A stretch of 11,446 nucleotides of DNA, taken from positions 1-11,446 of the forward strand of contig JBBTCO010000001.1 of the NCBI GenBank assembly GCA_038043185.1, read 5' to 3'. Every line of letters starts with the position of its first letter. Position 1 is the stretch's first letter. The notes under the pieces were generated by a model. The model saw only the letters and a list, made by a program, of their open reading frames with translations. It was not told the origin of the DNA and searched no databases. Origin of the DNA: UBA5009 sp038043185 (GTDB lineage Bacteria > Bdellovibrionota > Bdellovibrionia > Bdellovibrionales > Bdellovibrionaceae). Shown piece by piece: positions 1 to 5,797 of this stretch. The position numbers were made by a program, and so were the translations under genes.

Positions 1-165
1 TGCGAACGACTTCATGAAATGGGACTGCATCAAGGGGTTGTTCTTAAAGTCGTGTGTCGAGCACCATTGAAAGGGCCCTGGTTAGTTCAATTTAAGACCA
101 CCTGTATAGCCTTGCGAATTGAGGAAGCTGCATGTCCGATCATAAAGCTGATACAGAAAAATTAA
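1..165 (+). CDS. feoA: FeoA, ferrous iron transport accessory protein (5' truncated by window)
   Basis: This is the C-terminal 54 residues of a small SH3-like FeoA protein, a cytoplasmic partner of the FeoB ferrous-iron permease. Frame 1 is open from base 1 to a TAA at 163-165. It reads with the family pattern: a 'RLHEMGLHQG' turn (the usual L-x-x-[ML]-G-[LF]-x-x-G), then 'VVCRAPLKGPWLVQF' (the usual APxGDP strand region) and 'CIALRIEEA' (the usual 'lsLRxeEA'). The reading frame overlaps the start of feoB by 34 bases, so the two are probably translationally coupled in one operon. The start and any promoter lie outside the window. The assignment rests on the motif pattern and on the adjacent feoB, and is confident despite the short fragment. 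Confidence 0.88.
   Translation, partial: CERLHEMGLHQGVVLKVVCRAPLKGPWLVQFKTTCIALRIEEAACPIIKLIQKN
121..127 (+). promoter_or_regulatory. Ribosome binding site of feoB inside feoA
   Basis: GAGGAAG lies within the feoA reading frame, four bases before the ATG at 132. It fixes the feoB start and supports re-initiation or coupling between the overlapping feoA and feoB frames. Confidence 0.6.
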
Positions 166-2036
166 TCAACGTCGCTTTGGTCGGCGCTCCTAATTCGGGC
201 AAGACCACGCTTTACAATTGGCTCACTGGTTCCAATTTTAAAACAGTCAATTACCCCGGAGCGACGGTTGAATATTCCGTGGGTCATGTTAACCCGGCCT
301 TGGGCTCAGGAATCAATTTCATCGATACACCTGGAACCTATAGTTTGCATCCGAAAAGCGCAGATGAAGAAGTCACTTTGCGCGCCTTATACGAAAATGA
401 ACGTGTTGGCGATTTATCAGGATTGATTGTCGTGGTGGATGGAACTCAACTCAGTCGGCATTTGCTGTTGGCTCGGCAAGTTCATGAAGCTGGTTTTCCA
501 TTTATTTTAGTCGTGACCATGGCGGACTTGTTACTTAAAGAAAACTTATATCTACCGACCCAGGATTTGAAAAATGAATTTGGTGCTCAGGAAGTTATTT
601 TTTTTGATGGAATATTGGGAGCAGGTTTAAGAGAAATCGTTGAAAAAGCAAAATTATTGAATGCTGTGGCGAAACCACTCAAGCCACAACTTTGGGGCTC
701 GGAAAGACTTGAAAAAGAATTAGTCAGTTTAGAAAAAAAGCTCAGCACTTGGGGGCTTGGCGGTGTGTCCGAGAAAAAAAAGCTAAATAAAGTTTTTGCG
801 TCTACAGCAATATGGGATCGCTGGTTGCTGCATCCCTGGATCGGGCTTATCGTTTTTTTTCTGATTATGAGCTTAATTTTTGCTAGTATTTATTGGCTCG
901 CTCAACCATTCATGGATTTTATTGATTTTGCTTTTAGTTTCATTGCCGATCAGATTTTAGCTTTAGCTCCGGGCCAATTATGGGCGGACTTTATTTCTCA
1001 AGGAATAATTAAAAGTTTTGCAGCCGTTTTAGTTTTTCTTCCGCAAATTTTTATTTTATTTTTTGGTATTGGAATTTTGGAATCATCAGGATATTTAGCT
1101 CGGGCAGCCACGCTGATTGATCGTCCTCTTTCCGCTGTGGGATTAAGTGGTCGGTCTTTTGTTCCTTTACTTTCTGGTTTTGCCTGTGCCGTTCCCGCTT
1201 TAATTGCAACACGAAATATTGCTTCAAAAAGAGATCGATTCATTACTCAAATGATTATTCCTTTGATGACATGTTCAGCGCGATTGCCTGTGTATGCTTT
1301 ATTGATTGGTTTTTTATATCCTGGAAATGCGCTTGTCGCTGGGATGACTTTGGCTGGCTTGTACTTTGCTGCTTTAGTGATTGGGGCGATCGCCGCGGGT
1401 ATTATTGATCGATTTATCCCCAAAGAAAAAAATAGTTTTTTTATGATGGAATTGCCGTTGTACCGAAGACCCCGCTTCCGAGTTTTGCTTAAACAAAGTT
1501 GGAATCGAACTCAATCCTATGTCAAAAGGGCTGGCCCGGTGATCTTTGTTATTGCCGTGTTGTTGTGGCTAGGAACAAATTTTCCTTATAATGATGATAT
1601 TTTAAAACGAACCGAAAATAGTTATGCCGCACAGGTGGGGAGATTCATTGAACCTGTTTTTCTTCCTATGGGAGTTGACTGGCGCGTGGGATTTGGTTTG
1701 TTGTCGGCCTTTGCAGCACGGGAAGTTTTTGTTTCTTCTATGGCGGTGGTTCTACATGTGACAAATACCAATGAGGATTCACTTTCAGAATCTTTGATTA
1801 GCGAAATGAACAAAGCGCAATTTCCCGATGGCCAAAAAATATTTACTTTAAGCTCTGTCTTAGGATTGATTGTATTTTTTATGATTGCTTTGCAATGCAT
1901 GTCGACGGTTGCGACCATGCATCGTGAGGCGGCAAGTTGGAAGATGGCCTTGCTTCAATTGGTTTTATTTAATGTCATTGCTTATATTTTATCGGTAGGT
2001 CTTGTTCAAGGACTGCGATTTATTGGCGTCGCTTAA
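132..2036 (+). CDS. feoB: FeoB, GTPase-coupled ferrous iron permease
   Basis: Inner-membrane Fe(II) importer with an N-terminal G domain. Visible motifs are G1 'GAPNSGKTT' (residues 18-26), the switch I region 'VNYPGATVE' (39-47) and G3 'DTPG' (65-68). The G4 site reads 'TMAD' (129-132) where FeoB usually has NMxD, and the expected G5 Ser-Ala reads Asp-Gly (about 159-160). Only about 60 residues separate the G domain from the first membrane span (starting near 232), and no ARYxxI-type GDI motif is seen. The membrane part carries both FeoB gate signatures: 'LSGFACAVPALIATR' with 'PLMTCSARLPVY', and 'FAAREVFVSSMAV'. It ends with the usual 'QCMSTVATMHRE' region. The protein has 634 residues, shorter than E. 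coli FeoB (about 773). The ATG at 132 follows a GAGGAAG Shine-Dalgarno inside feoA. No feoC follows. The 3' end overlaps the convergent gene by 17 bases. Confidence 0.96.
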   Translation: MSDHKADTEKLINVALVGAPNSGKTTLYNWLTGSNFKTVNYPGATVEYSVGHVNPALGSGINFIDTPGTYSLHPKSADEEVTLRALYENERVGDLSGLIVVVDGTQLSRHLLLARQVHEAGFPFILVVTMADLLLKENLYLPTQDLKNEFGAQEVIFFDGILGAGLREIVEKAKLLNAVAKPLKPQLWGSERLEKELVSLEKKLSTWGLGGVSEKKKLNKVFASTAIWDRWLLHPWIGLIVFFLIMSLIFASIYWLAQPFMDFIDFAFSFIADQILALAPGQLWADFISQGIIKSFAAVLVFLPQIFILFFGIGILESSGYLARAATLIDRPLSAVGLSGRSFVPLLSGFACAVPALIATRNIASKRDRFITQMIIPLMTCSARLPVYALLIGFLYPGNALVAGMTLAGLYFAALVIGAIAAGIIDRFIPKEKNSFFMMELPLYRRPRFRVLLKQSWNRTQSYVKRAGPVIFVIAVLLWLGTNFPYNDDILKRTENSYAAQVGRFIEPVFLPMGVDWRVGFGLLSAFAAREVFVSSMAVVLHVTNTNEDSLSESLISEMNKAQFPDGQKIFTLSSVLGLIVFFMIALQCMSTVATMHREAASWKMALLQLVLFNVIAYILSVGLVQGLRFIGVA

Positions 2037-3867
2037 AATAATAATATCGTCGATACCAAGAACACGTTTTTTTTCTCAGTTCCAAGGAAGTGTCTTCAGG
2101 AAAAATGGAAACGCGAAATAGACTAAATGGGTTATCTTCAAGATGTAAACCGCCGCTTGTTGTATTCACGGCAAAAGTGTAGCCAGCATCGCGGACGGCG
2201 GTCTCTGCAAAATTATTTTTTATTCCATAGGTATAAGCATAGACCGGAATTTCACAGCCGAATTCCTTTTCAAGCACAGTTTTGGAATCTAAAATCTCTT
2301 GTTGGGTTTCTTGTTCGTTCATTTCGCTTAACTTTTGATGGCGAAACCCATGGGATCCAATTTCTTGTCCTAATTTTTTAAGTTCTGCACGCTGGGATTT
2401 ATCCATTAAAGGCAATTGAGGAGTTCCGTCAGCTTTATCCCAAATATTTGCTTTGACAGTCGGATCTGCTAGTAGAAAAAATGTAGCTTTGAATCCGTAT
2501 TTTGTTAACAAAGGCACGGCATTTTTAAGATTGTTTAGGTAACCGTCGTCAAAAGTGAGCAGCAAGGGCTTTTTAGGAAATTCAGAAAAGTTTTTTTTCT
2601 GATCGCGAAACTCTTTAAGCTCGGAAAAGCTCAGGGCCTGAAAACCTTTATTCTTAAAAAACTTTAAATGTTTTTCAAAATTATCTTTCGTAATAAAAAT
2701 GCGATGTTGGCTTTGAAGCTCCTGATCTGGAACTTGGTGATACATTAAAATAGGAATCCATTTTGGATATTTTTTTTGAAATATTGCAGATTTGTATGTT
2801 TCAAGAATTTGTGGAGCGATGTTCGTCAAACTAAAATCTTGAGCAACTTTTTGCGAAAGTATCTGTAGGTTTGTTGAATCAAGTTTATTTTTTTCACCGA
2901 TCAGAGATAATAATTCAGCGGTCACTTTTTTAGAATCCATTGATTGAAAAAGTTCTTTGTAATGAATATCACCGAAGTTACTGCTTTTCGCCAAAGTGTA
3001 ATTTTGAGCTGTAACCAGGCCTACTGTTTCAGCCTCGCCCATGGCGTAAAGAGGAACTCCCGAAGACAAGCAAGCGATGGCCACTCGACCAGCGCCAACA
3101 ATAAGATCGTAAGAATTTAAATGGGATTCCAGATCAGGGATGTGTGGTTGATTTTGAATTCGGTCTTTGTATTTTTCTTTCAGCCGATGGAATTGGGCTT
3201 GGCCTTGGGGATCAAGTTGATCCACACTTCCCCCAATAAGATCGATCTGCAAATGAAGAAAATTTTCTAAGAGAGTTGGAAACACTTGAGTCAACAATTC
3301 TGAAACTCGTGTGCCTTTTGGGCCCGTCATTCTGCCGACTAAACCCACTCGAAATGGTGAGCTTGTTTTTATCGAAGATTTAAAGGGAATTTTATCCAAA
3401 TTGATTGGATTGGCTAGAGTTTGCACTTTACGTGCATTCATTTTTAAATTCAATAAAAGATCAAAAGCTAAATTTTCACAAATGGCGATAACTTTATCTC
3501 CGTAGCGATCAAATATTCTTTTGGACCAGGATCGGTGAGGACGGCCGTGCAAAGTCGTAACCAAAGCACAGCTTGTTTTCCTTGTGCAAGGATAGGCGAT
3601 ACGGACCGCGGCTCTTGAGTGAGCATGGATGACATCGATTCGGTTTTTCAAGATAAAATCTAACAGGAGTTGTTTGCTTTTTCCACGAGTCCACATCGTG
3701 GTGCGATGAACTGGTAATTGAAAAAAATCAATATTGGTTTTTTGGTGAAGCTCATCTGTGCAAATAAAGACGTCATGACCGGATTTTTTTTGCCATTCCG
3801 CCAAGGTAACGGCATAGACTTCCGCGCCAGTAAGTTCAATTTGAGAAAGAAGATGCAATATTTTCAT
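2020..3867 (-). CDS. GT4-type glycosyltransferase fused to a NodB/CE4 polysaccharide deacetylase
   Basis: One 615-residue chain carries two enzymes. Residues 1 to about 365 are GT-B, family-4-like: 'MKILHLLSQIELTGAE' is the standard N-terminal strand and acceptor loop, 'DVIHAHS' (79-84) and 'TTLHG' (104-108) follow, and 'FRVGLVGRMTGPKG' (172-185) is the start of the second Rossmann half. 'IVGAGRVAIACLSSGVPLYA' (256-275) stands where the classical ExFG-containing nucleotide-sugar helix would be. Residues 370-600 are a NodB domain: 'MYHQV' (375-379), motif 1 'TFDDGY' (438-443; base D440, metal ligand D441), motif 2 'SHGFRH' (505-510; metal ligands H506 and H510), motif 3 'YAYTYG' (543-548; normally FAYPYG) and 'FRVSI' (584-588). 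No signal peptide or membrane span is obvious, so it is probably cytoplasmic. Inferred role: transfer and de-N-acetylation of an amino sugar in a surface polysaccharide or LPS. The start is set by the N-terminal motif; no Shine-Dalgarno precedes it. Confidence 0.92.
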   Translation of the reverse strand: MKILHLLSQIELTGAEVYAVTLAEWQKKSGHDVFICTDELHQKTNIDFFQLPVHRTTMWTRGKSKQLLLDFILKNRIDVIHAHSRAAVRIAYPCTRKTSCALVTTLHGRPHRSWSKRIFDRYGDKVIAICENLAFDLLLNLKMNARKVQTLANPINLDKIPFKSSIKTSSPFRVGLVGRMTGPKGTRVSELLTQVFPTLLENFLHLQIDLIGGSVDQLDPQGQAQFHRLKEKYKDRIQNQPHIPDLESHLNSYDLIVGAGRVAIACLSSGVPLYAMGEAETVGLVTAQNYTLAKSSNFGDIHYKELFQSMDSKKVTAELLSLIGEKNKLDSTNLQILSQKVAQDFSLTNIAPQILETYKSAIFQKKYPKWIPILMYHQVPDQELQSQHRIFITKDNFEKHLKFFKNKGFQALSFSELKEFRDQKKNFSEFPKKPLLLTFDDGYLNNLKNAVPLLTKYGFKATFFLLADPTVKANIWDKADGTPQLPLMDKSQRAELKKLGQEIGSHGFRHQKLSEMNEQETQQEILDSKTVLEKEFGCEIPVYAYTYGIKNNFAETAVRDAGYTFAVNTTSGGLHLEDNPFSLFRVSIFPEDTSLELRKKTCSWYRRYYYFKRRQ

Positions 3868-3876
3868 CCGTGATGT

Positions 3877-3906
3877 ATTCTAGTAAGGAGGGTGATGGGT
3901 ATGCAA
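3877..3906 (-). promoter_or_regulatory. Candidate promoter of the GT4-CE4 gene, giving an almost leaderless mRNA
   Basis: On the minus strand TAGAAT (3882-3877) matches the -10 consensus at five of six bases and ends nine bases before the ATG at 3867. A poor -35-like TTGCAT lies at 3906-3901, 18 bases further up, inside the start of the divergent gene. A start about seven bases after the -10 would leave a leader of only a few bases. That fits the absence of any Shine-Dalgarno before this ATG. The -35 is weak, so this is a prediction only. Confidence 0.35.
3885..3891 (+). promoter_or_regulatory. Ribosome binding site AAGGAGG deciding the start of the 162-residue exported protein
   Basis: AAGGAGG is a near-perfect Shine-Dalgarno. 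Three in-frame starts follow: GTG 3892, ATG 3895 and ATG 3901. The first two begin zero and three bases after the motif, too close for initiation. ATG 3901 is nine bases away and also begins the cleanest signal peptide, so it is preferred. Confidence 0.65.
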
Positions 3907-4389
3907 ACGTTTTTCTTTATAATTTTATTTTCTTTTTCGCAGAGTTTTGCTGTTGGTGTTGAAAAAAAGGAAACGATAGATGCTGAAAAAGTTGAGAAGG
4001 CTGAAAAAATCGAAAAAACCGAGAAAGAAAAAACGGATAAGCCTGAAAACGCCGAAAATCCAGATGAGATAAAAAAAGAAGTTAAAGCTGAAACAGCTAA
4101 TTATTCTGGCGAAATATTTGTTATTAGGAATGTCGGACGTACCGAGGTTTTTTTTCGGAATCACAATCAAAGTTATGTAATTCCGAAAGGAAACAAACAC
4201 AATGCCATATTAAAAGATTTGCAAAAAAAACAAAAACTAAACCAAATGGCAAGTATTGATTTTAATCCAAAGACAAAAGAAATAACTGAGGTAAAATCCG
4301 CGACTCCGAAAAAAGAAGATCACTCAAGGGAGAAGAGCTCGGATAATAATTCTTCTGAATCGAATTCTGAAAAAACCAGCTCAAAATAA
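3901..4389 (+). CDS. Exported protein with a tandem Glu-Lys-x repeat, function unknown
   Basis: I do not recognise the family. From ATG 3901 the protein has 162 residues. Residues 1-17 ('MQTFFFIILFSFSQSFA') form a Sec-type signal peptide with a plausible cleavage after SFA. Residues 21-66 are highly charged and include five consecutive E-K-x triplets (29-43), probably an extended or helical linker. Residues 68-134 look like a small folded beta-rich domain ('GEIFVIRNVGRTEVFFRN', 'YVIPKGNKH', 'MASIDFNPKTKEITEV'), and the tail (135-162) is Ser/Asn/Glu/Lys-rich and likely disordered. The protein should be periplasmic or secreted. The gene is divergent from the GT4-CE4 gene across only 33 bases, so their control regions must overlap. 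Function is not inferable; the folded core is the part to search with. Confidence 0.72.
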   Translation: MQTFFFIILFSFSQSFAVGVEKKETIDAEKVEKAEKIEKTEKEKTDKPENAENPDEIKKEVKAETANYSGEIFVIRNVGRTEVFFRNHNQSYVIPKGNKHNAILKDLQKKQKLNQMASIDFNPKTKEITEVKSATPKKEDHSREKSSDNNSSESNSEKTSSK

Positions 4390-4484
4390 TAGATCTCTTT
4401 CACATTACCTCTAAATTTTCATAGTTAAGGCTATTGACAGTTTTGATTGAGTAGTTGAGAGTCAAATAAAAATGAGGATAAAAA

Positions 4485-4997
4485 ATGAAAAATTTCTTTT
4501 CAAGATTTATTATAATATGTTGTTTCTTGGTTAATGGAAAATCTATGGCAGCAACGAAATGGACAAACTGCCTAATGCCTAGTTCACAATCGCAAGCAAT
4601 AGCTGAAGTATTTTGGAAGTCTGATGCTAATGGAGGTTCCGGACCCACTTATGATATGCCGTCAGGACATACTCTTAGCAATGCAGGATCTGTTTGCGCT
4701 GAGAAAAAAATCAATAGCCTAAGTGAATGGACTTCGCAGTTGAAGTCTGGAATTAACCCAGCTAAATCTGTAACTACATTTAAGCTTGTAAAAAGCGCAA
4801 GTGAATTCAATTCTTTCCTCGAAACAGTTGGAACATCTGTAAGCGACGTTGATGCTCTTGAATCGGCTGTTACTGCCTTTTTGAATAGTAAGTCCTCAAT
4901 CATAGTTGGTAGTTCTAAAAATCAGGCTGTTATTTTATTTGCCTCACACGAGGGCAAACAAGAATATGCAAGATTTCTTCAGCTTGATAAAAAATAA
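4485..4997 (+). CDS. Small exported protein of unknown function with two cysteines in the mature part
   Basis: I do not recognise the family. The 170-residue protein begins with a basic N-terminus and a hydrophobic core ('FIIICCFLV', residues 8-16), ending in 'GKSMAA', a typical signal peptidase I site near residue 22-23. There is no lipobox, so it is not an evident lipoprotein. The mature part has only two cysteines, C29 and C71, which could form a disulfide in the periplasm. The remainder is Ser/Lys-rich and mixed alpha/beta, ending in 'AVILFASHEGKQEYARFLQLDKK'. A GAGGA Shine-Dalgarno at 4474-4478, six bases before the ATG, supports the start. It lies 95 bases downstream of another exported-protein gene on the same strand and converges with the toxin-antitoxin pair across a 32-base gap. 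No function is proposed. Confidence 0.68.
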   Translation: MKNFFSRFIIICCFLVNGKSMAATKWTNCLMPSSQSQAIAEVFWKSDANGGSGPTYDMPSGHTLSNAGSVCAEKKINSLSEWTSQLKSGINPAKSVTTFKLVKSASEFNSFLETVGTSVSDVDALESAVTAFLNSKSSIIVGSSKNQAVILFASHEGKQEYARFLQLDKK

Positions 4998-5029
4998 TTG
5001 GTCTTTATAGAAATAATGATCAGGTTAAA

Positions 5030-5359
5030 TTAAGAAGCTTTTTTTGGCATTATAGTGAGCTTAAATCCAAGAGCATCTAAGATTTTAACTAATGACTCAA
5101 GTCTTGGTGTTCTTTCGTTTGAGAAAATCCTATAAAGATTTTCACGATTGAGTCCCGTTTTTTTTGCAAAGTTACTAAAACCCCTGGCTTTGGCAACAGT
5201 TTCGACGGCCTTAAGAAAAGCCTCTGGAATATCTCCATTTTCTTCTAATGAAGCCTTAAGGTAGGAATACTGAGCTTTCTCATTGCCCTTTAGGTCTTCG
5301 ATAAGACTTTCACGGTAATCAACAGATGGGGCTTTTTTTGATACTTTTACTTTTTTCAT
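5030..5359 (-). CDS. Antitoxin of a HigBA-type module, XRE-like helix-turn-helix (COG3636-type)
   Basis: The 109-residue protein is the antidote and autorepressor of the upstream toxin. The N-terminal half has the family pattern 'DYRESLIEDLKGNEKAQYSYLKASLEENGDIPEAFLKAVETVAKARG' (residues 14-60, given here as recognised blocks: a YL-type segment, the 'A-x-x-Y-L-x-A-x-L-E-E' block and the 'A-F-L-K-A' block). The DNA-binding helix-turn-helix follows at about 58-82 ('GFSNFAKKTGLNRENLYRIF'), then 'TPRLESLVKILDALGFKL' (84-101). It overlaps the toxin gene by four bases (ATGA), and a GAGGA Shine-Dalgarno lies within the toxin's last codons at 5371-5367, so translation is coupled. The likely operator is the palindrome at 5705-5726. 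The family assignment is strong; the name higA is by analogy of gene order. Confidence 0.9.
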   Translation of the reverse strand: MKKVKVSKKAPSVDYRESLIEDLKGNEKAQYSYLKASLEENGDIPEAFLKAVETVAKARGFSNFAKKTGLNRENLYRIFSNERTPRLESLVKILDALGFKLTIMPKKAS

Positions 5360-5697
5360 TTTCTTTTCCTCATTAAATAGTCAGTCCAATATTCACGAGC
5401 TTTTTCGATATCTTTTCTTTGTGACCCTTTATCTCCACCAGAAAGAAGCAGAATAATTTTATCCCCATCAATAGCAAAATAAACTCTATAGCCAGGGCCA
5501 AAACTAAACTTAAATTCAAACAATCCAGTTCCTAAAGATTTATACTGACCAAGATGACCTTCTTCAACACGATCAATCCTAGTTCTAATTCGCGAAACAG
5601 CCACTGCATCACGAAGGCTTTTAATCCAATCAGAATAGGGCTGTTTGCCATCAGTAGTGACATAAATTTTAATAGTTTTCGGGACAGCCTTAAACAT
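5356..5697 (-). CDS. Toxin of a HigBA-type module, RelE/ParE superfamily (phage Gp49-like)
   Basis: The 113-residue protein matches the 'addiction module killer protein' family, compact RelE-fold toxins thought to inhibit translation by mRNA cleavage at the ribosome. Family blocks are visible: 'PYSDWIKSLRD' (20-30), 'RIRTRIDRVEEGHLGQYKSLGTGLFEF' in parts (36-62), 'FGPGYRVYF' (66-74) and 'LLLSGGDKGSQRKDI' (83-97), ending in a Lys/Arg-rich tail. Typical members have about 100 residues and begin near residue 9 here, so the N-terminus is slightly long. However, no other ATG or GTG lies nearby in frame. The toxin gene precedes the antitoxin gene, the HigBA order. No Shine-Dalgarno precedes the ATG at 5697. 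A strong promoter ends its -10 box only seven bases before it, implying a leaderless or near-leaderless mRNA. Confidence 0.9.
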   Translation of the reverse strand: MFKAVPKTIKIYVTTDGKQPYSDWIKSLRDAVAVSRIRTRIDRVEEGHLGQYKSLGTGLFEFKFSFGPGYRVYFAIDGDKIILLLSGGDKGSQRKDIEKAREYWTDYLMRKRK

Positions 5698-5704
5698 GAG
5701 CTAT

Positions 5705-5726
5705 ATTGTAGCCAATTGGCTACAAT
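5705..5726. promoter_or_regulatory. 22-base perfect palindrome, probable operator of the antitoxin
   Basis: The half-site ATTGTAGCCAA (5705-5715) is followed directly by its exact reverse complement TTGGCTACAAT (5716-5726), with no mismatch. The palindrome covers the -10 hexamer and the entire spacer and abuts the -35 box. A dimeric helix-turn-helix protein bound here would block RNA polymerase. Autorepression of such operons by the antitoxin or the toxin-antitoxin complex is established for the family. That this antitoxin binds here is inferred from position and symmetry. Confidence 0.75.
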
Positions 5727-5732
5727 TGTCAA
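5705..5732 (-). promoter_or_regulatory. Promoter of the toxin-antitoxin operon
   Basis: Read on the minus strand, TTGACA (5732-5727) is a perfect -35 and TACAAT (5710-5705) a five-of-six -10, separated by 16 bases. The predicted start site falls six to seven bases after the -10, at about 5699-5697, which coincides with the toxin ATG at 5697. This is the best consensus promoter in the window. Confidence 0.72.
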
Positions 5733-5797
5733 GAGAATTGATTGTCGAGGCGGTGATTTAGATATGTACTTATTCAGTAAAATCTAAATAGACCAGT

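Noticed and set aside
4434..4462. Perfect -35-like TTGACA upstream of the 170-residue exported protein
   Set aside because: At 16-18 bases downstream there is no credible -10 (GAGAGT region), so the promoter call is incomplete.
5532..5732. Alternative minus-strand reading frame of 66 residues beginning at TTG 5732 over the toxin gene
   Set aside because: It is out of frame with the toxin, begins on the -35 box and has no family pattern; a shadow frame.
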